From assembly GCA_904419075.1 (NCBI GenBank), contig CAJFQM010000007.1:1-64000 (forward strand): 64,000 nucleotides of DNA, written 5' to 3'. Below, one piece after another: positions 1-8,859 of the stretch. Below the pieces are notes generated by a model, which had not been told where the DNA came from, made no database searches, and saw only the letters and a program-made list of their open reading frames with translations. A program made the translations under genes and the position numbers. The DNA comes from an uncultured Clostridia bacterium. Its GTDB lineage: Bacteria; Bacillota; Clostridia; Christensenellales; Borkfalkiaceae. Each line of letters opens with the position of its first letter. Positions within the stretch are counted from its first letter, which is position 1.

Positions 1-1480
1 CATCTTTTAATGAAATCTTACCTTCTCCCTCGCCAAACTCGACATCAACTACGATATGACTGTCAGGCTTTTTTTTGGAAAGCAGTACCAGTGTCTCTAT
101 GTTTTTCGTCTGCGGAAACATATCGAAGGGCCGCACGGAAGATATGCGATAATATCCTTCCAAACCCTCGGCGGAAAAATCCGGATTTTTGACGAGTTCC
201 CCGTCCTTTTCCGTCAGACTGCCCGTTAAAATTCCCAAGTCGCGGGCCAAAGTGGAAGGATTGCAGCTCACCATGACGATTTCGGGAATTTCAGAGGCCA
301 AAATCGCCTTCAACACGCTGCGCGCGATTCCCGCACGGGGCGGATCGAGCACGAGCCGAATCTCCTCGCCCTTTTCCCGTTCGAGAACGCCTTCCAGCTT
401 TTCTTCCACGGGGCCGCAGATATTCGTCATATTTTTGAGTCCGTTTTTCCGCATGAGTTCGTCCGCGCAGCGGACGGCCTCCGCTTCCAGCTCGATACCG
501 TAAACGCGCTTGCAGGATTTCGCAAGCATCGCCGTCAACAATCCGCCGCCCGAATAGGCGTCCACCACGACTTCACCGCCCGTTCCGACGACGGATCTCA
601 GTACCGCTTCGTACAGCTTCGAGCGCACTCCCGAATTCACCTGCAAAAAAGTCACGGGGCCTGCTTCATAGCGTATTCCCTGTTCTTCCGCCTCAAAGAA
701 AGAGGGACCGTGAAGGAGAGTAAACTTCTCGCCGAAAGCGACGTTCGTATTTTTATCGTTGATGTTCAGCCAAAAAGAAAATTCTTTCAAAACGGTGGAC
801 AAAAGTTCTACAAAATAGGAAAGATTGGGGAGTTTCTCCGTCGCGGAAACGAGCACGACGATAAATTTCCCGCCGATTTCCCGAACGACGATTCTCCGGA
901 GGCTCCCTCGACCCGTTTCCTCGTCATACCCCCTGACCGCACATTCCTTCATATACCGATGCAACAGCGCGATGATTTTTTCCGCCCAATCGGGATGAAT
1001 GACGCAGGAATCAACGGGAATAATTCTGTGGCTTCGTTCGGCATAAAAGCCCACGACGTTTTTTCCCTCTTTATTCACGCCGACGGGAAGTTGTAATTTA
1101 TTGCGGTAACCGTAAGGCAGGTCGCTCTTTACGGCGACGGGGACGTCGACGGTCAACCCCGCGATTTTCCGCAAGGTGTCTCTGACGACGTTCGACTTGA
1201 ATCGCAGCTGTTCCCTGTATTGGAGGTGTTGGAGCTGACACCCGCCGCAGCGCATAAAGACGGGACATTTTTCCCGGACGCGTTCTTCCGCGGGCGTAAT
1301 GATCTCCTCTACCTTGCCGTAACCGATTTTATCCTTGATTTTGAGGATACGGAAACGAATCTTTTCTCCGGGCAAACAATAAGGCACGAAAAAAGTAATT
1401 CCTTCGTGCCTGACAATTCCTTCGCCGTTACTTCCCAAGCCTTCCGTCACGGCACTTATGACTTGATTTTTTTCAAGCAT
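1..1480 (-). CDS. rlmD: 23S rRNA (uracil-C5)-methyltransferase, RlmD/RumA type, 3' part cut by window edge
   Basis: Uses SAM to methylate C5 of a uracil in 23S rRNA (TrmA/RumA family). The reading frame starts at an ATG at 1480, has AAGGAGG about 15 bases upstream, and stays open to base 1. It shows an N-terminal TRAM-like segment, a CPVFMRCGGCQLQH stretch matching the [4Fe-4S] cysteine motif, a DAYSGGG SAM-binding motif, the DPPRAG motif, and VSCNPSTLARD with the catalytic cysteine. The KPDSHI...EFGEGEGK stretch just before the edge resembles the C-terminal extension of clostridial members, so probably only the last part is missing. It ends a likely minus-strand operon with the J-like and membrane proteins. 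Which uracil it targets is not proven by sequence. Confidence 0.9.
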   Translation of the reverse strand, partial: MLEKNQVISAVTEGLGSNGEGIVRHEGITFFVPYCLPGEKIRFRILKIKDKIGYGKVEEIITPAEERVREKCPVFMRCGGCQLQHLQYREQLRFKSNVVRDTLRKIAGLTVDVPVAVKSDLPYGYRNKLQLPVGVNKEGKNVVGFYAERSHRIIPVDSCVIHPDWAEKIIALLHRYMKECAVRGYDEETGRGSLRRIVVREIGGKFIVVLVSATEKLPNLSYFVELLSTVLKEFSFWLNINDKNTNVAFGEKFTLLHGPSFFEAEEQGIRYEAGPVTFLQVNSGVRSKLYEAVLRSVVGTGGEVVVDAYSGGGLLTAMLAKSCKRVYGIELEAEAVRCADELMRKNGLKNMTNICGPVEEKLEGVLEREKGEEIRLVLDPPRAGIARSVLKAILASEIPEIVMVSCNPSTLARDLGILTGSLTEKDGELVKNPDFSAEGLEGYYRISSVRPFDMFPQTKNIETLVLLSKKKPDSHIVVDVEFGEGEGKISLKD

Positions 1481-1510
1481 CGTTCCTTCTTCCTACCTCC
1501 TTTCGAGAGA

Positions 1511-2035
1511 TTATTTCCGAATAATCTGATTGATAATCCGATTTGCGGAAACCTGGCATTTGAACAGCAAGTAATCGTAAAAGACGAAGAACGCCGTACC
1601 GCCGATCAGGATGACGGGAATGATGTATTTATCGAGAAATTCTATTCCCAAATTCATGTCGAGCGTGAACCGCCACACGACGTACATCGCCGCATCGAAC
1701 CAAACCGCTTTGACGGCAAACGCAATCCAGCGGTTGATTTTGAATTTCAGCTGCAAAGCGTTGACCAACGGATGCAGGCCGAAAAACACGAGGAACGGAA
1801 GCGTATCGAAAATGTTGAATCCGTTGAACATGAGAGCCAAAAGTCCGGCGCCGATAAAAGCCAAAACGTCTCCCCAATAGCAATTTTTGGAAAGCGGAAT
1901 CATCAGCGCGAAACACGCCAGAAGATAACCCGTAAAAAGCAACGGAGGATACAGTGTCCCGACGGTCAGGGCGATTGCGGCAATCGCGCAGGAGACCGCG
2001 GAAAGCGCTATTTCATAGGCGGAAATTTTTTTCAT
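1511..2035 (-). CDS. Small multi-pass membrane protein, ECF-S-like, function unknown
   Basis: 174 residues with about five hydrophobic segments and a short Lys-containing N-terminus (MKKISAYEIALSAVSCAIAAI). The start and hydrophobic pattern recall S components of ECF vitamin transporters, but no ligand-specific motif is recognisable and no ECF A/T genes are nearby. It lies 18 bases after the J-like gene and 30 bases before rlmD on the same strand, so it is probably cotranscribed. Membrane location is well supported; the transporter idea is weak inference. Confidence 0.75.
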   Translation of the reverse strand: MKKISAYEIALSAVSCAIAAIALTVGTLYPPLLFTGYLLACFALMIPLSKNCYWGDVLAFIGAGLLALMFNGFNIFDTLPFLVFFGLHPLVNALQLKFKINRWIAFAVKAVWFDAAMYVVWRFTLDMNLGIEFLDKYIIPVILIGGTAFFVFYDYLLFKCQVSANRIINQIIRK

Positions 2036-2053
2036 TCGCGAAAAAATCGTCCC

Positions 2054-2680
2054 TTACCTGCACCCGCAGCAAAGGCTGAACAGGCAATCCACGCAAAGAT
2101 AGGTATAACAGCAGGAAATGCAGTTGGAACAGACGTTGCCGCCCATCTGATCTGCGTCGGGATTGTTTACCGGCGCGCCGTTCCCGCCCGCGTAAGGATC
2201 GGCAGCCTGTGCGGACTGCCGCGCATAATCGTTCTTCGCGTTGAGCTTTCCGTACGCTTCCTGATATTTCTTGTTTCCGGGGTCCATCTGCATCGCGATT
2301 TCAAGCTGCTTTTTACTCTCGTTGGACCAGTTCTTCTTATAAAAAACCACTGCTTGAAGATAGTGCCACTCCGCGCCCCGCTCGTTGAAATCGTCGAGAC
2401 GGGACTGCGCTTCCGCAAGTTTATCGCTCTTCAAAAGGTCTGCAATCTCTTTATACGCGTCGCTGCCGTCCGTATTTTTCGAACGCTCCCGCCTCTCCGA
2501 CATGATTTCCGTATAGGCTGCATCCAGCTTGTTCAGCATGCGCGCGGCTTCGTTTCCCGCTTCCCCGTCTAACCAACGGTCTTCGTTATACTTCTTTTTC
2601 AGTTCCGCATAGCGCTCTTTGATCTCTTCGTCCGTCGCGTCCTCGTTCAAGCCGAGAAGGTCGTAATATTCCCTGTTCAT
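2054..2680 (-). CDS. J-domain-like protein without HPD, Cys-rich C-terminus
   Basis: 208 residues. Residues 1-65 follow the DnaJ pattern (YYDLLGLNEDATDEEIKERY), but the loop that should carry His-Pro-Asp reads KKYNEDRW, so it probably cannot stimulate DnaK ATPase in the usual way. The middle (about 70-150) looks TPR-like, with a YLQAVVFYKKNWSNESKKQLE helix pair. The last 30 residues hold about nine cysteines (CSNCISCC... CVDCLFSLCCGC), suggesting metal binding or membrane attachment. It sits between DUF5685 and a membrane protein on one strand. Function is unknown; a membrane-linked co-chaperone or scaffold is inference. Confidence 0.8.
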   Translation of the reverse strand: MNREYYDLLGLNEDATDEEIKERYAELKKKYNEDRWLDGEAGNEAARMLNKLDAAYTEIMSERRERSKNTDGSDAYKEIADLLKSDKLAEAQSRLDDFNERGAEWHYLQAVVFYKKNWSNESKKQLEIAMQMDPGNKKYQEAYGKLNAKNDYARQSAQAADPYAGGNGAPVNNPDADQMGGNVCSNCISCCYTYLCVDCLFSLCCGCR

Positions 2681-2744
2681 TTCTAAAAAAAATTTCTCCT
2701 TTCCTTTTCCCGTTTATTTTTGCGGGAAAATGCTTGTTGCCCTT

Positions 2745-3638
2745 TTATTTCTTCTCCGAAGCGATTTCCTTCGGCGGAGCGTCCTTACATCTTTTGCACG
2801 CCGTCTCCGTCATAATCCGTTTTGTCTCCGCAGGAAGCCCCCGCAATAATATATTATCTGACAAATCCCGATTAAAATGAAATTTTATCTTTGACAAATT
2901 TTCCCTGATGTCGAAAAACAGCGAATGGAACACATATTCCACTTCCTCTTTATGCCTCTTCAAAAGCTCGCATTTATCCTCGCGGCCGAACGCCAGAACA
3001 AAGGGATTATACGCCCCTTTTTTCTTGTCCTTGTCGTAATCGTCCAGCGCATCGATGAGATAAATCCATTTGCCTATCGCATAAAAAAGATTGTGCGTAA
3101 AGGACGTGCGCGCTTCTTTCAGAATATAATCGCTGAATTCCGCCATCATGTTCGCGGAAGCGTCCGCTGCCCGGTCGAGACTGTCCGTCTTTGACTTTTC
3201 CGTCTTTTCCTGCTCCGCAAGATTATCTCGGACAATGCGCTCGATTTCGGGATAGTCCCTCACGACGCGCTTATGCCCCGCCACAAACCAAAGGCGCTTG
3301 CCACGCCCCTTGTCTCCGTCCTTGATGTCGTCCGTATATTTATAATACACGAGAGCGGTGTTCAGAGCGCCGAGCTTTTTCGTCATATCGTCCACATCGG
3401 CCATGGGTTTTGAACGCAGGACGTGCGTCAGGCAATGCTGTTTTTTTATCGTGACGTCCACCCCCGCAATATTGTGAAGGATCACCGAAAGAAAAGTGAC
3501 GTCGTAAGTGAGCCCCATTCTCGCGCATTGGCCGCACGAAGCGGATATTCCCTTGCATACGCCGCAATACATCGCTTTATACAGCATTTGATCCTTGATA
3601 TATAAATATGGCGTATCCGTACGAATATAACCGAACAT
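2745..3638 (-). CDS. DUF5685 family protein
   Basis: 297 residues from the ATG at 3638, preceded by GGAGG. An in-frame upstream start at 3674 would add a Cys/Arg-rich tail unlike the family. The N-terminus MFGYIRTDTPYLYIKDQ followed by YCGVCKGIS and a later CxRC pair near the C-terminus is the hallmark of this clostridial family of unknown role. The Cys motifs (CGVC... CGQC... CKRC) suggest metal binding. It is mainly helical with no membrane segments. A promoter about 150 bases upstream suggests it heads the four-gene unit ending in rlmD. Confidence 0.85.
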   Translation of the reverse strand: MFGYIRTDTPYLYIKDQMLYKAMYCGVCKGISASCGQCARMGLTYDVTFLSVILHNIAGVDVTIKKQHCLTHVLRSKPMADVDDMTKKLGALNTALVYYKYTDDIKDGDKGRGKRLWFVAGHKRVVRDYPEIERIVRDNLAEQEKTEKSKTDSLDRAADASANMMAEFSDYILKEARTSFTHNLFYAIGKWIYLIDALDDYDKDKKKGAYNPFVLAFGREDKCELLKRHKEEVEYVFHSLFFDIRENLSKIKFHFNRDLSDNILLRGLPAETKRIMTETACKRCKDAPPKEIASEKK

Positions 3639-3789
3639 AATCCTCCGTCGTGCACTCCGCGCCTTCCCGCACACGCACGCTACATGCTTCGCGCATTCTC
3701 CGTTCCGCTTCCGTTCTACACAGCGAAGCTATGTGCAACAGGGCGCGGAAATACCTGTAAATGCTCCGCGTTTCCGTATTTCCGCTTCT

Positions 3790-3818
3790 ATTATAACACG
3801 ACTTTCTTCAAAAAGCAA
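3790..3818 (-). promoter_or_regulatory. Promoter for the DUF5685-rlmD unit, with a 5' hairpin in the leader
   Basis: Read on the minus strand: -35 TTGCTT (3813-3818), 17-base spacer, -10 TATAAT (3790-3795). Transcription would start near 3783, leaving a leader of about 145 bases. The leader opens with a perfect 10-bp inverted repeat (3745-3754 with 3776-3785). The remaining bases to the end of thrC (3819-3981) hold only AT-rich DNA and a weak hairpin near 3945-3962 that could end thrC transcription. Confidence 0.6.
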
Positions 3819-3981
3819 ACCCAAAAAGCGTACTTCACAATAAATAACGGAATTTATCACCTGTTTAACAAAATAAATATTAATTTTCTCTCCCGAAAAC
3901 CTCAGCGATCGGTTTTTAACGACAAAATCTATGTTCCCCGTGAAACGAAAACTTTTTTTCGTATCGGAAAGGCGGGGAAAA

Positions 3982-5505
3982 TCAGTTTTTGGGCGCCGAA
4001 GGGACGGGAGTCACTTCTCCCCCGACGAATTTGAGAATTTCCGCGCCCAGTTTTTTCTCGTCGGCGGCAATCGTCTGTTTGAATCGGACGGGCTTATACC
4101 GCAAATCCAAGAGGCATTTGGGCGGCTTCATGGCGGTGAGGAGATTGAGCCTTTTTATTCCCTTGAAGCTGTCCTTGACGTCGTTCCCCGACAATGCATA
4201 AAGGACGTCCTGCGGAAATTTATAAGGATTTGCCGTCGAGAGAACGACGATCGGAGTTTCGTCCTTTTTATCCCGCTTTTCGCGGAAGAACATCGCGGCA
4301 TGCATCGCCACGCCCGTATGGGTATCCATGGGATATCCGTATTCCTCGAAAATCTCGTACATCGCCTCGACGGTGTCGTCTTCGCTCGCATACGCGGCGA
4401 AAAAGTCCTCCGCGAGAATTTCTTTTTCCGCCCCGGAGATTTCGTAAGTACCTTTTTCCGTCAGATTTTTCATGCGCGACGCCGTCAGTTCCGCATTTCT
4501 TCCGCAAACTTCGAACAGCAGCCTTTCGAGATTGGACGAAACGAGAATGTCCATGGACGGCGACATCGTGCGATAGAAGGGACGCTTCGCGTCATAGACG
4601 CCCTTGGAGAAAAACTCCGTCAAAACGCGGTTGCGGTTGGAAGCACAAATCAGCTTGCGCACGGGCAGTCCCATTTTCTTCGCGTACCAGCCCGCGAGAA
4701 TATCTCCGAAGTTTCCCGTGGGAACGGCGAAATCCACTTCCGTACCCGCTTCGATCTGTTCCGAGGAAAGGAGGTCGGCATAGGCGGAAAAATAATAGGC
4801 GATCTGCGGTACCAAGCGCCCGAAATTGATGGAATTCGCGCTGGATAAAAGTACGTTCTTTTCCTTTAACGCCGCATTGAACGCCTCGGACGCGAACAGC
4901 CGTTTCACGGCGCGCTGGCAATCGTCGAAATTGCCCTTGACGCCCGCGACGAAAACGTTCCCGCCGTCCTGCGTGCACATCTGCAATCTCTGCATCTTGG
5001 ACACGCCCTCGTCGGGATACAGTACCGCCGCCTTCGTCCCCGCCACGTCCCGGAATCCTTCGAGCGCCGCTTTGCCCGTATCGCCGCTCGTCGCCGCCAA
5101 AATGAGCACCTCCCCTTTCGTATCGGTAAGTTCCAAACTCTTTTTGAGGAGAAGAGGAAGAAGGGTGAGCGCCATATCCTTGAACGCACAGGTCGGGCCG
5201 TGGAAAAGTTCGAGGATATAGAGTCCCTGATCGATTCTGACGAGCGGAGCGGGATCGCCCTCAAAGGAGGAATACGCCTTGGCGCAGGCGCCTTTTAAAA
5301 ATTCCTCTCCGAACTCTCCGAGATATTTTCCGATGATGAAAGCGGCGCGTTCGGGATAGCTCATTTCGATGAGCTTTGCGATTTCTTCGGGAGAAACGCG
5401 GGGGAAGGTCTCGGGGACGAACAGTCCCCCGTCCTTAGCGAGTCCCTGTACGATCGCCTGCGCGCCCGTCACTTTTTCGCTGCCTCGTGTGCTGATAAAA
5501 TACAT
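3982..5505 (-). CDS. thrC: Threonine synthase
   Basis: PLP-dependent enzyme converting O-phosphohomoserine to threonine. 507 residues, full length for the longer ThrC type. N-terminal MYFISTRG is typical, and Lys109 in FHGPTCAFKDMAL is the PLP Schiff-base lysine. The LAATSGDTGKAA phosphate-binding loop and the PTGNFGDILAG motif are intact. The ATG at 5505 follows AAGAGG. No other threonine genes are nearby. It lies downstream of a P-loop gene ending in a terminator, so expression is by read-through or an unseen promoter. Confidence 0.96.
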   Translation of the reverse strand: MYFISTRGSEKVTGAQAIVQGLAKDGGLFVPETFPRVSPEEIAKLIEMSYPERAAFIIGKYLGEFGEEFLKGACAKAYSSFEGDPAPLVRIDQGLYILELFHGPTCAFKDMALTLLPLLLKKSLELTDTKGEVLILAATSGDTGKAALEGFRDVAGTKAAVLYPDEGVSKMQRLQMCTQDGGNVFVAGVKGNFDDCQRAVKRLFASEAFNAALKEKNVLLSSANSINFGRLVPQIAYYFSAYADLLSSEQIEAGTEVDFAVPTGNFGDILAGWYAKKMGLPVRKLICASNRNRVLTEFFSKGVYDAKRPFYRTMSPSMDILVSSNLERLLFEVCGRNAELTASRMKNLTEKGTYEISGAEKEILAEDFFAAYASEDDTVEAMYEIFEEYGYPMDTHTGVAMHAAMFFREKRDKKDETPIVVLSTANPYKFPQDVLYALSGNDVKDSFKGIKRLNLLTAMKPPKCLLDLRYKPVRFKQTIAADEKKLGAEILKFVGGEVTPVPSAPKN

Positions 5506-5540
5506 AAAGTTTACCTCTTGTCTTATTTTTGCCCCCCGGA

Positions 5541-5571
5541 ATAAAAAACCGGACGGAAAGAACCGCCCGGT
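5541..5571 (-). terminator. Rho-independent terminator after the P-loop gene
   Basis: On the minus strand an ACCGG/CCGGT hairpin with an inner CGG/CCG (5548-5556 pairing with 5563-5571) is followed by TTTTTTATT. It lies between the P-loop ATPase gene and thrC. Confidence 0.7.
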
Positions 5572-5619
5572 ATCCGGATCGTTAAAACTCTTTCCCGATA
5601 AACGCCCGCCGGGAAGGGG

Positions 5620-6027
5620 TCAAAGATATTTCTGTACGAAATCGGGAAGTTCTTCCTTTGCCGCGGAAATGGAAACGGTGATGGTGAGCGAATTTTCCGC
5701 CGCGACCTTGTCGAGCATATAGAAGAATGCGGCGAGCTCGTTCACGGATTTTCCGGAAATGCGCATCACGCCGTCGATATATACGTACTCGTTGTCGTGA
5801 TTGCCCGCGATAATGCCCTTGATGAAGCCGCACAGCGCCGCTTCTCCCGCCACGTCGAAGTCGGTGACGTCGATGAAGCGGATATCGCGCGCGAGGTCGT
5901 ACATGCCGCGCTTCGTGTCCGTAATGAATATAAGATGTCCCTTGGCAGTGGCGACCGCCGCGTTCGCCGCGTCGATCATCTGTTTGGTTTTTCCCGTTCC
6001 TTTCGCGCCGTAGATTACTTTGATCAT
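5620..6027 (-). CDS. Small P-loop ATPase-like protein
   Basis: 135 residues from the ATG at 6027 (GGAGG upstream); a longer in-frame start at 6102 lacks a ribosome site. MIKVIYGAKGTGKTKQMID carries a clear Walker A motif (GAKGTGKT). YVYIDGVMRI around residue 90 could be the Walker B strand. No other domain is attached. Such short P-loop proteins occur in clostridial genomes with unknown roles. It stands alone between aspartate aminotransferase and threonine synthase. Confidence 0.75.
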   Translation of the reverse strand: MIKVIYGAKGTGKTKQMIDAANAAVATAKGHLIFITDTKRGMYDLARDIRFIDVTDFDVAGEAALCGFIKGIIAGNHDNEYVYIDGVMRISGKSVNELAAFFYMLDKVAAENSLTITVSISAAKEELPDFVQKYL

Positions 6028-6219
6028 ATAAAAATCCTCCCGAATTTTTTTGACGATAAAATGTTTTTCCCGAAGATAATTCGGTTTACTATATTCTATC
6101 AAGTTTTCGTGTTAATTTCAAGACCTTTTGGGAAAATTTTTCGCTTTTTCGGAAAAAATTTTTTTCGTACGGAAATTGTCTTTTGAATTATTTCCTTTTT
6201 CCGCGTTTTTATTCACTTT

Positions 6220-7419
6220 TTAGTTAAGCGAAGCGACAAAACGTCCGATCCGTTTGATCCCCTCTTCGATGTCCTCTTCGGAAAGGGAATAAGAAAGCCT
6301 CACGCAGTCGTCCGCACCGAAGGAAATTCCCGGCACCACCGCGACCTTTTCCGCCTCTAAAAGCGCGTCCGAGAAAGAAATCGAACCGTCTATCTTTTTG
6401 CCTTTATAGGACTTTCCGTATGTACCGTTCACGACCAGCATCACATAGAACGCTCCGTCCGGCTCCACGGCGGAAACGCCGTCCGTCTCCTCGATGAGAC
6501 GAAGCATCTTTTCCCGCCTCGAAGCGAATACTTCTACCATTTTCTGAACTTCGCTCTCGGGAGAGGCGAGCGCCTCTATCGTAGCATATTGGGAAATCGA
6601 GCAGGCATTGGAAGTCGCGTGGCTCTGGAAGGAATCGATCGCCTTTGCCACGTCCTTGGGCGCGGCGAGGTAGCCGACTCGCCAGCCCGTCATGGCATAC
6701 GTCTTGGAAACGCCGTTGACGGTAATCGTCAAATCCTTCATCTTCTCGGAACAGGCGGCAATGGAAAAAGGCTTCACTCCGTTATAGCAAAGTTTTTCGT
6801 AAATCTCGTCGGAAAGGACGAAAATTTCCGCCTCTTCGCAGACTTTCGCGATCGCGCGCACCTCTTCTTCCGTATACACCGCGCCCGTGGGATTGGAAGG
6901 GGAATTGAAGATGAGCATTTTCGTCTTTGGCGTAATCACGGCTTTGAGCTCTTCGGGCGTAAACTTGAATTTTTCCTCTTTTTTGCATTCGAGGTATACG
7001 GGCACGCCGCCGCAGACCTTCACCACTTCGGGATAAGTCAGCCAATAGGGAGTGGGAATGATGACTTCGTCGCCTTCCTCCAAAATCGCAAAACAGGCGT
7101 TGAAAATGGAATGTTTCGCGCCGTCCGACACGATGATCTGGGAAGGTTCGTAGGAAAGGCCGTTATCTTTGAGAAATTTGTCGCAAATGGCCTTTCTCAA
7201 AGGCGCGAGTCCCGAAGAGGGGGTATACTTCGTATATCCCTTGTCGAGCGCGGCCTTCGCCGCGTCGATGATGTGACCGGGAGTGTTGAAATCGGGCTCT
7301 CCGACACCGAAGGAAACCACGGGCTCGCCGGCAGCTTTCATCGCCTTTGCCTTCGCCGTAATGGCCAGCGTAAGCGACGGGGAAATAGCAGACATTCTCG
7401 ATGCGATTCTTTTGTTCAT
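6220..7419 (-). CDS. Pyridoxal-phosphate aminotransferase, aspartate aminotransferase type
   Basis: 399 residues, fold-type I class I aminotransferase. The PLP-binding Lys239 is in NGVSKTYAMTGWRVGY. Other landmarks are SFGVGEPDFNTP near the N-terminus, NSPSNPTGAVY (about 172-182) and SDEIYEKL. This subgroup usually moves amino groups between aspartate or aromatic amino acids and 2-oxoglutarate; the exact substrate cannot be fixed from sequence. It has its own promoter and follows the prfA terminator, so it is probably transcribed alone. Confidence 0.9.
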   Translation of the reverse strand: MNKRIASRMSAISPSLTLAITAKAKAMKAAGEPVVSFGVGEPDFNTPGHIIDAAKAALDKGYTKYTPSSGLAPLRKAICDKFLKDNGLSYEPSQIIVSDGAKHSIFNACFAILEEGDEVIIPTPYWLTYPEVVKVCGGVPVYLECKKEEKFKFTPEELKAVITPKTKMLIFNSPSNPTGAVYTEEEVRAIAKVCEEAEIFVLSDEIYEKLCYNGVKPFSIAACSEKMKDLTITVNGVSKTYAMTGWRVGYLAAPKDVAKAIDSFQSHATSNACSISQYATIEALASPESEVQKMVEVFASRREKMLRLIEETDGVSAVEPDGAFYVMLVVNGTYGKSYKGKKIDGSISFSDALLEAEKVAVVPGISFGADDCVRLSYSLSEEDIEEGIKRIGRFVASLN

Positions 7420-7486
7420 GACTATATATTCTCCGAATAAAAAATTGTTTTTTCGATTTCAAATGGCCGTAATATTATTTTTTTCT

Positions 7487-7515
7487 ATTTTACTCGTTTT
7501 CTATGAAAAAATCAA
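7487..7515 (-). promoter_or_regulatory. Promoter for the aminotransferase
   Basis: Minus strand: -35 TTGATT (7510-7515), 17-base spacer, -10 TAAAAT (7487-7492). It lies about 70 bases upstream of the ATG at 7419, which has CGGAG upstream. Confidence 0.6.
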
Positions 7516-7624
7516 TCTATCGCACGCCCTGCAAAGAAATTTTTATTTTTGCGCGAATTTTTCGCTTTTTTGCGCGCTTTTTCCTTTTTGGCCCCCCTTT
7601 TTTCTTTTCCGCACGCCTTTCGGC

Positions 7625-7661
7625 CGAGAAAACGGCGCGGAACTCACTCCGCGCCGTTTTC
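7625..7661 (-). terminator. Terminator overlapping the end of prfA
   Basis: Perfect 13-bp stem (7629-7641 with 7648-7660, core ACGGCGCGGA) followed on the minus strand by TTTTC. The prfA stop codon lies inside the loop, so the last codons of prfA form half of the hairpin. Confidence 0.8.
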
Positions 7662-8720
7662 GCTCGCGAGCATCGCCTCTCTGTCCGCCAGGGCCAAAGC
7701 TTCTACCATGGAATCGATGTCTCCCATGATAAACGAATCGAGATTGTATTGGCTGAGTCCTATCCGATGATCGGTGACGCGGCTCTGCGGGAAATTATAG
7801 GTACGGATCCGCTCGCTTCTGTCCCCCGTTCCCACGAGGCTGCGGCGATTTTCCGTCCGTTCTCTTTCGCTTCGGCCGTTATAGTAGTCGTACAGCCTCG
7901 AACGCAGGACTTTGAACGCCCGTTCCTTGTTTTTCAGCTGAGAACGCTCGTCCTGACAAGTGACGACGATTCCCGTGGGGAAATGCGTGATCCGAACCGC
8001 CGACGCCACCTTATTGACGTTCTGGCCGCCCGCGCCGCCCGAATGAAAAATGTCGATCCGGATATCCTTGTCGTTGATTTCCACCTCCACGTCCTCCGCT
8101 TCGGGAAGAACCGCAACCGTCGCGGTGGAGGTATGGATCCGCCCCTGCGTCTCCGTCTCCGGAACCCGCTGGACGCGGTGGACGCCGCTCTCGTATTTGA
8201 GCAGCTTATACGCTCCCTTTCCCGAAACGTTGTACACGGCCTCCTTGACGCCGCCCAGTTCCGTGGAATTTACTTCCGCCGTCTCCACGCGGAGCCTGTG
8301 CGCCGCACAATAATTCTGATACATGCGGCAAAGTTCCGCGGCGAACAGCGCCGCTTCCTCCCCTCCCGCTCCCGCGCGGATTTCGAGGATACAGCTCCGC
8401 TCGTCGTTTTTGTCTTTGGGCAGAAGCAATATTTTAAGCTCCTCTTTGAGCCCGGAAAGCCTTTCTTTGCAGGCATAGGCCTCGTCGGAAAACAACTTGC
8501 GCATTTCGGGGTCGGATTCTTCCTCCGCGCCCGCGAACGCTTCCTTCATCTCCTTTTCGCACGCGAGATATTCGAGGTATTTTTCCGCCGTCTCTTTGAG
8601 ATCGGCCTGTTCTTTGGAAATTTTTGCAAAAGCGCCCATATCCGAAATGACGTTCGCATCGGAGAGCTGCGCGGACAAAAATTCATATCTTTTCAAAATA
8701 TCGTCGAGTTTCTTGAACAT
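7644..8720 (-). CDS. prfA: Peptide chain release factor 1
   Basis: Recognises UAA/UAG and triggers release of the finished peptide. 358 residues, full length. The GGQ catalytic motif is at 231-233 in SGGAGGQNVNK. The anticodon-like PxT tripeptide reads PET at 187-189, which marks RF1 rather than RF2. It is next to the gene encoding its methyltransferase PrmC, a conserved Firmicutes arrangement. Confidence 0.97.
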   Translation of the reverse strand: MFKKLDDILKRYEFLSAQLSDANVISDMGAFAKISKEQADLKETAEKYLEYLACEKEMKEAFAGAEEESDPEMRKLFSDEAYACKERLSGLKEELKILLLPKDKNDERSCILEIRAGAGGEEAALFAAELCRMYQNYCAAHRLRVETAEVNSTELGGVKEAVYNVSGKGAYKLLKYESGVHRVQRVPETETQGRIHTSTATVAVLPEAEDVEVEINDKDIRIDIFHSGGAGGQNVNKVASAVRITHFPTGIVVTCQDERSQLKNKERAFKVLRSRLYDYYNGRSERERTENRRSLVGTGDRSERIRTYNFPQSRVTDHRIGLSQYNLDSFIMGDIDSMVEALALADREAMLASENGAE

Positions 8721-8859
8721 ACCTTTTTATCCCGTCGTTTCTTTATGTTATCCGCCGTCGCACCCATGCCGGATACGGCAGAACGTTCTTTCGCTTTTCT
8801 CTGCCGCCGTACCGTATCGGCCGCGGCGGAATATGTCTCCTACGCGATTGCGCGTCCGT

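Noticed and set aside
1220..2572. 450-codon plus-strand ORF at the left of the window
   Set aside because: It lies antisense to rlmD, the membrane protein and the J-like gene, has no ribosome site, and its translation is Arg/His/Phe-rich without a family; a shadow of GC-rich codons.
5571..5620. T-box or threonine attenuator before thrC
   Set aside because: The hairpin is a plain terminator for the upstream P-loop gene; no specifier loop or AGGGTGG-type T-box sequence is present.
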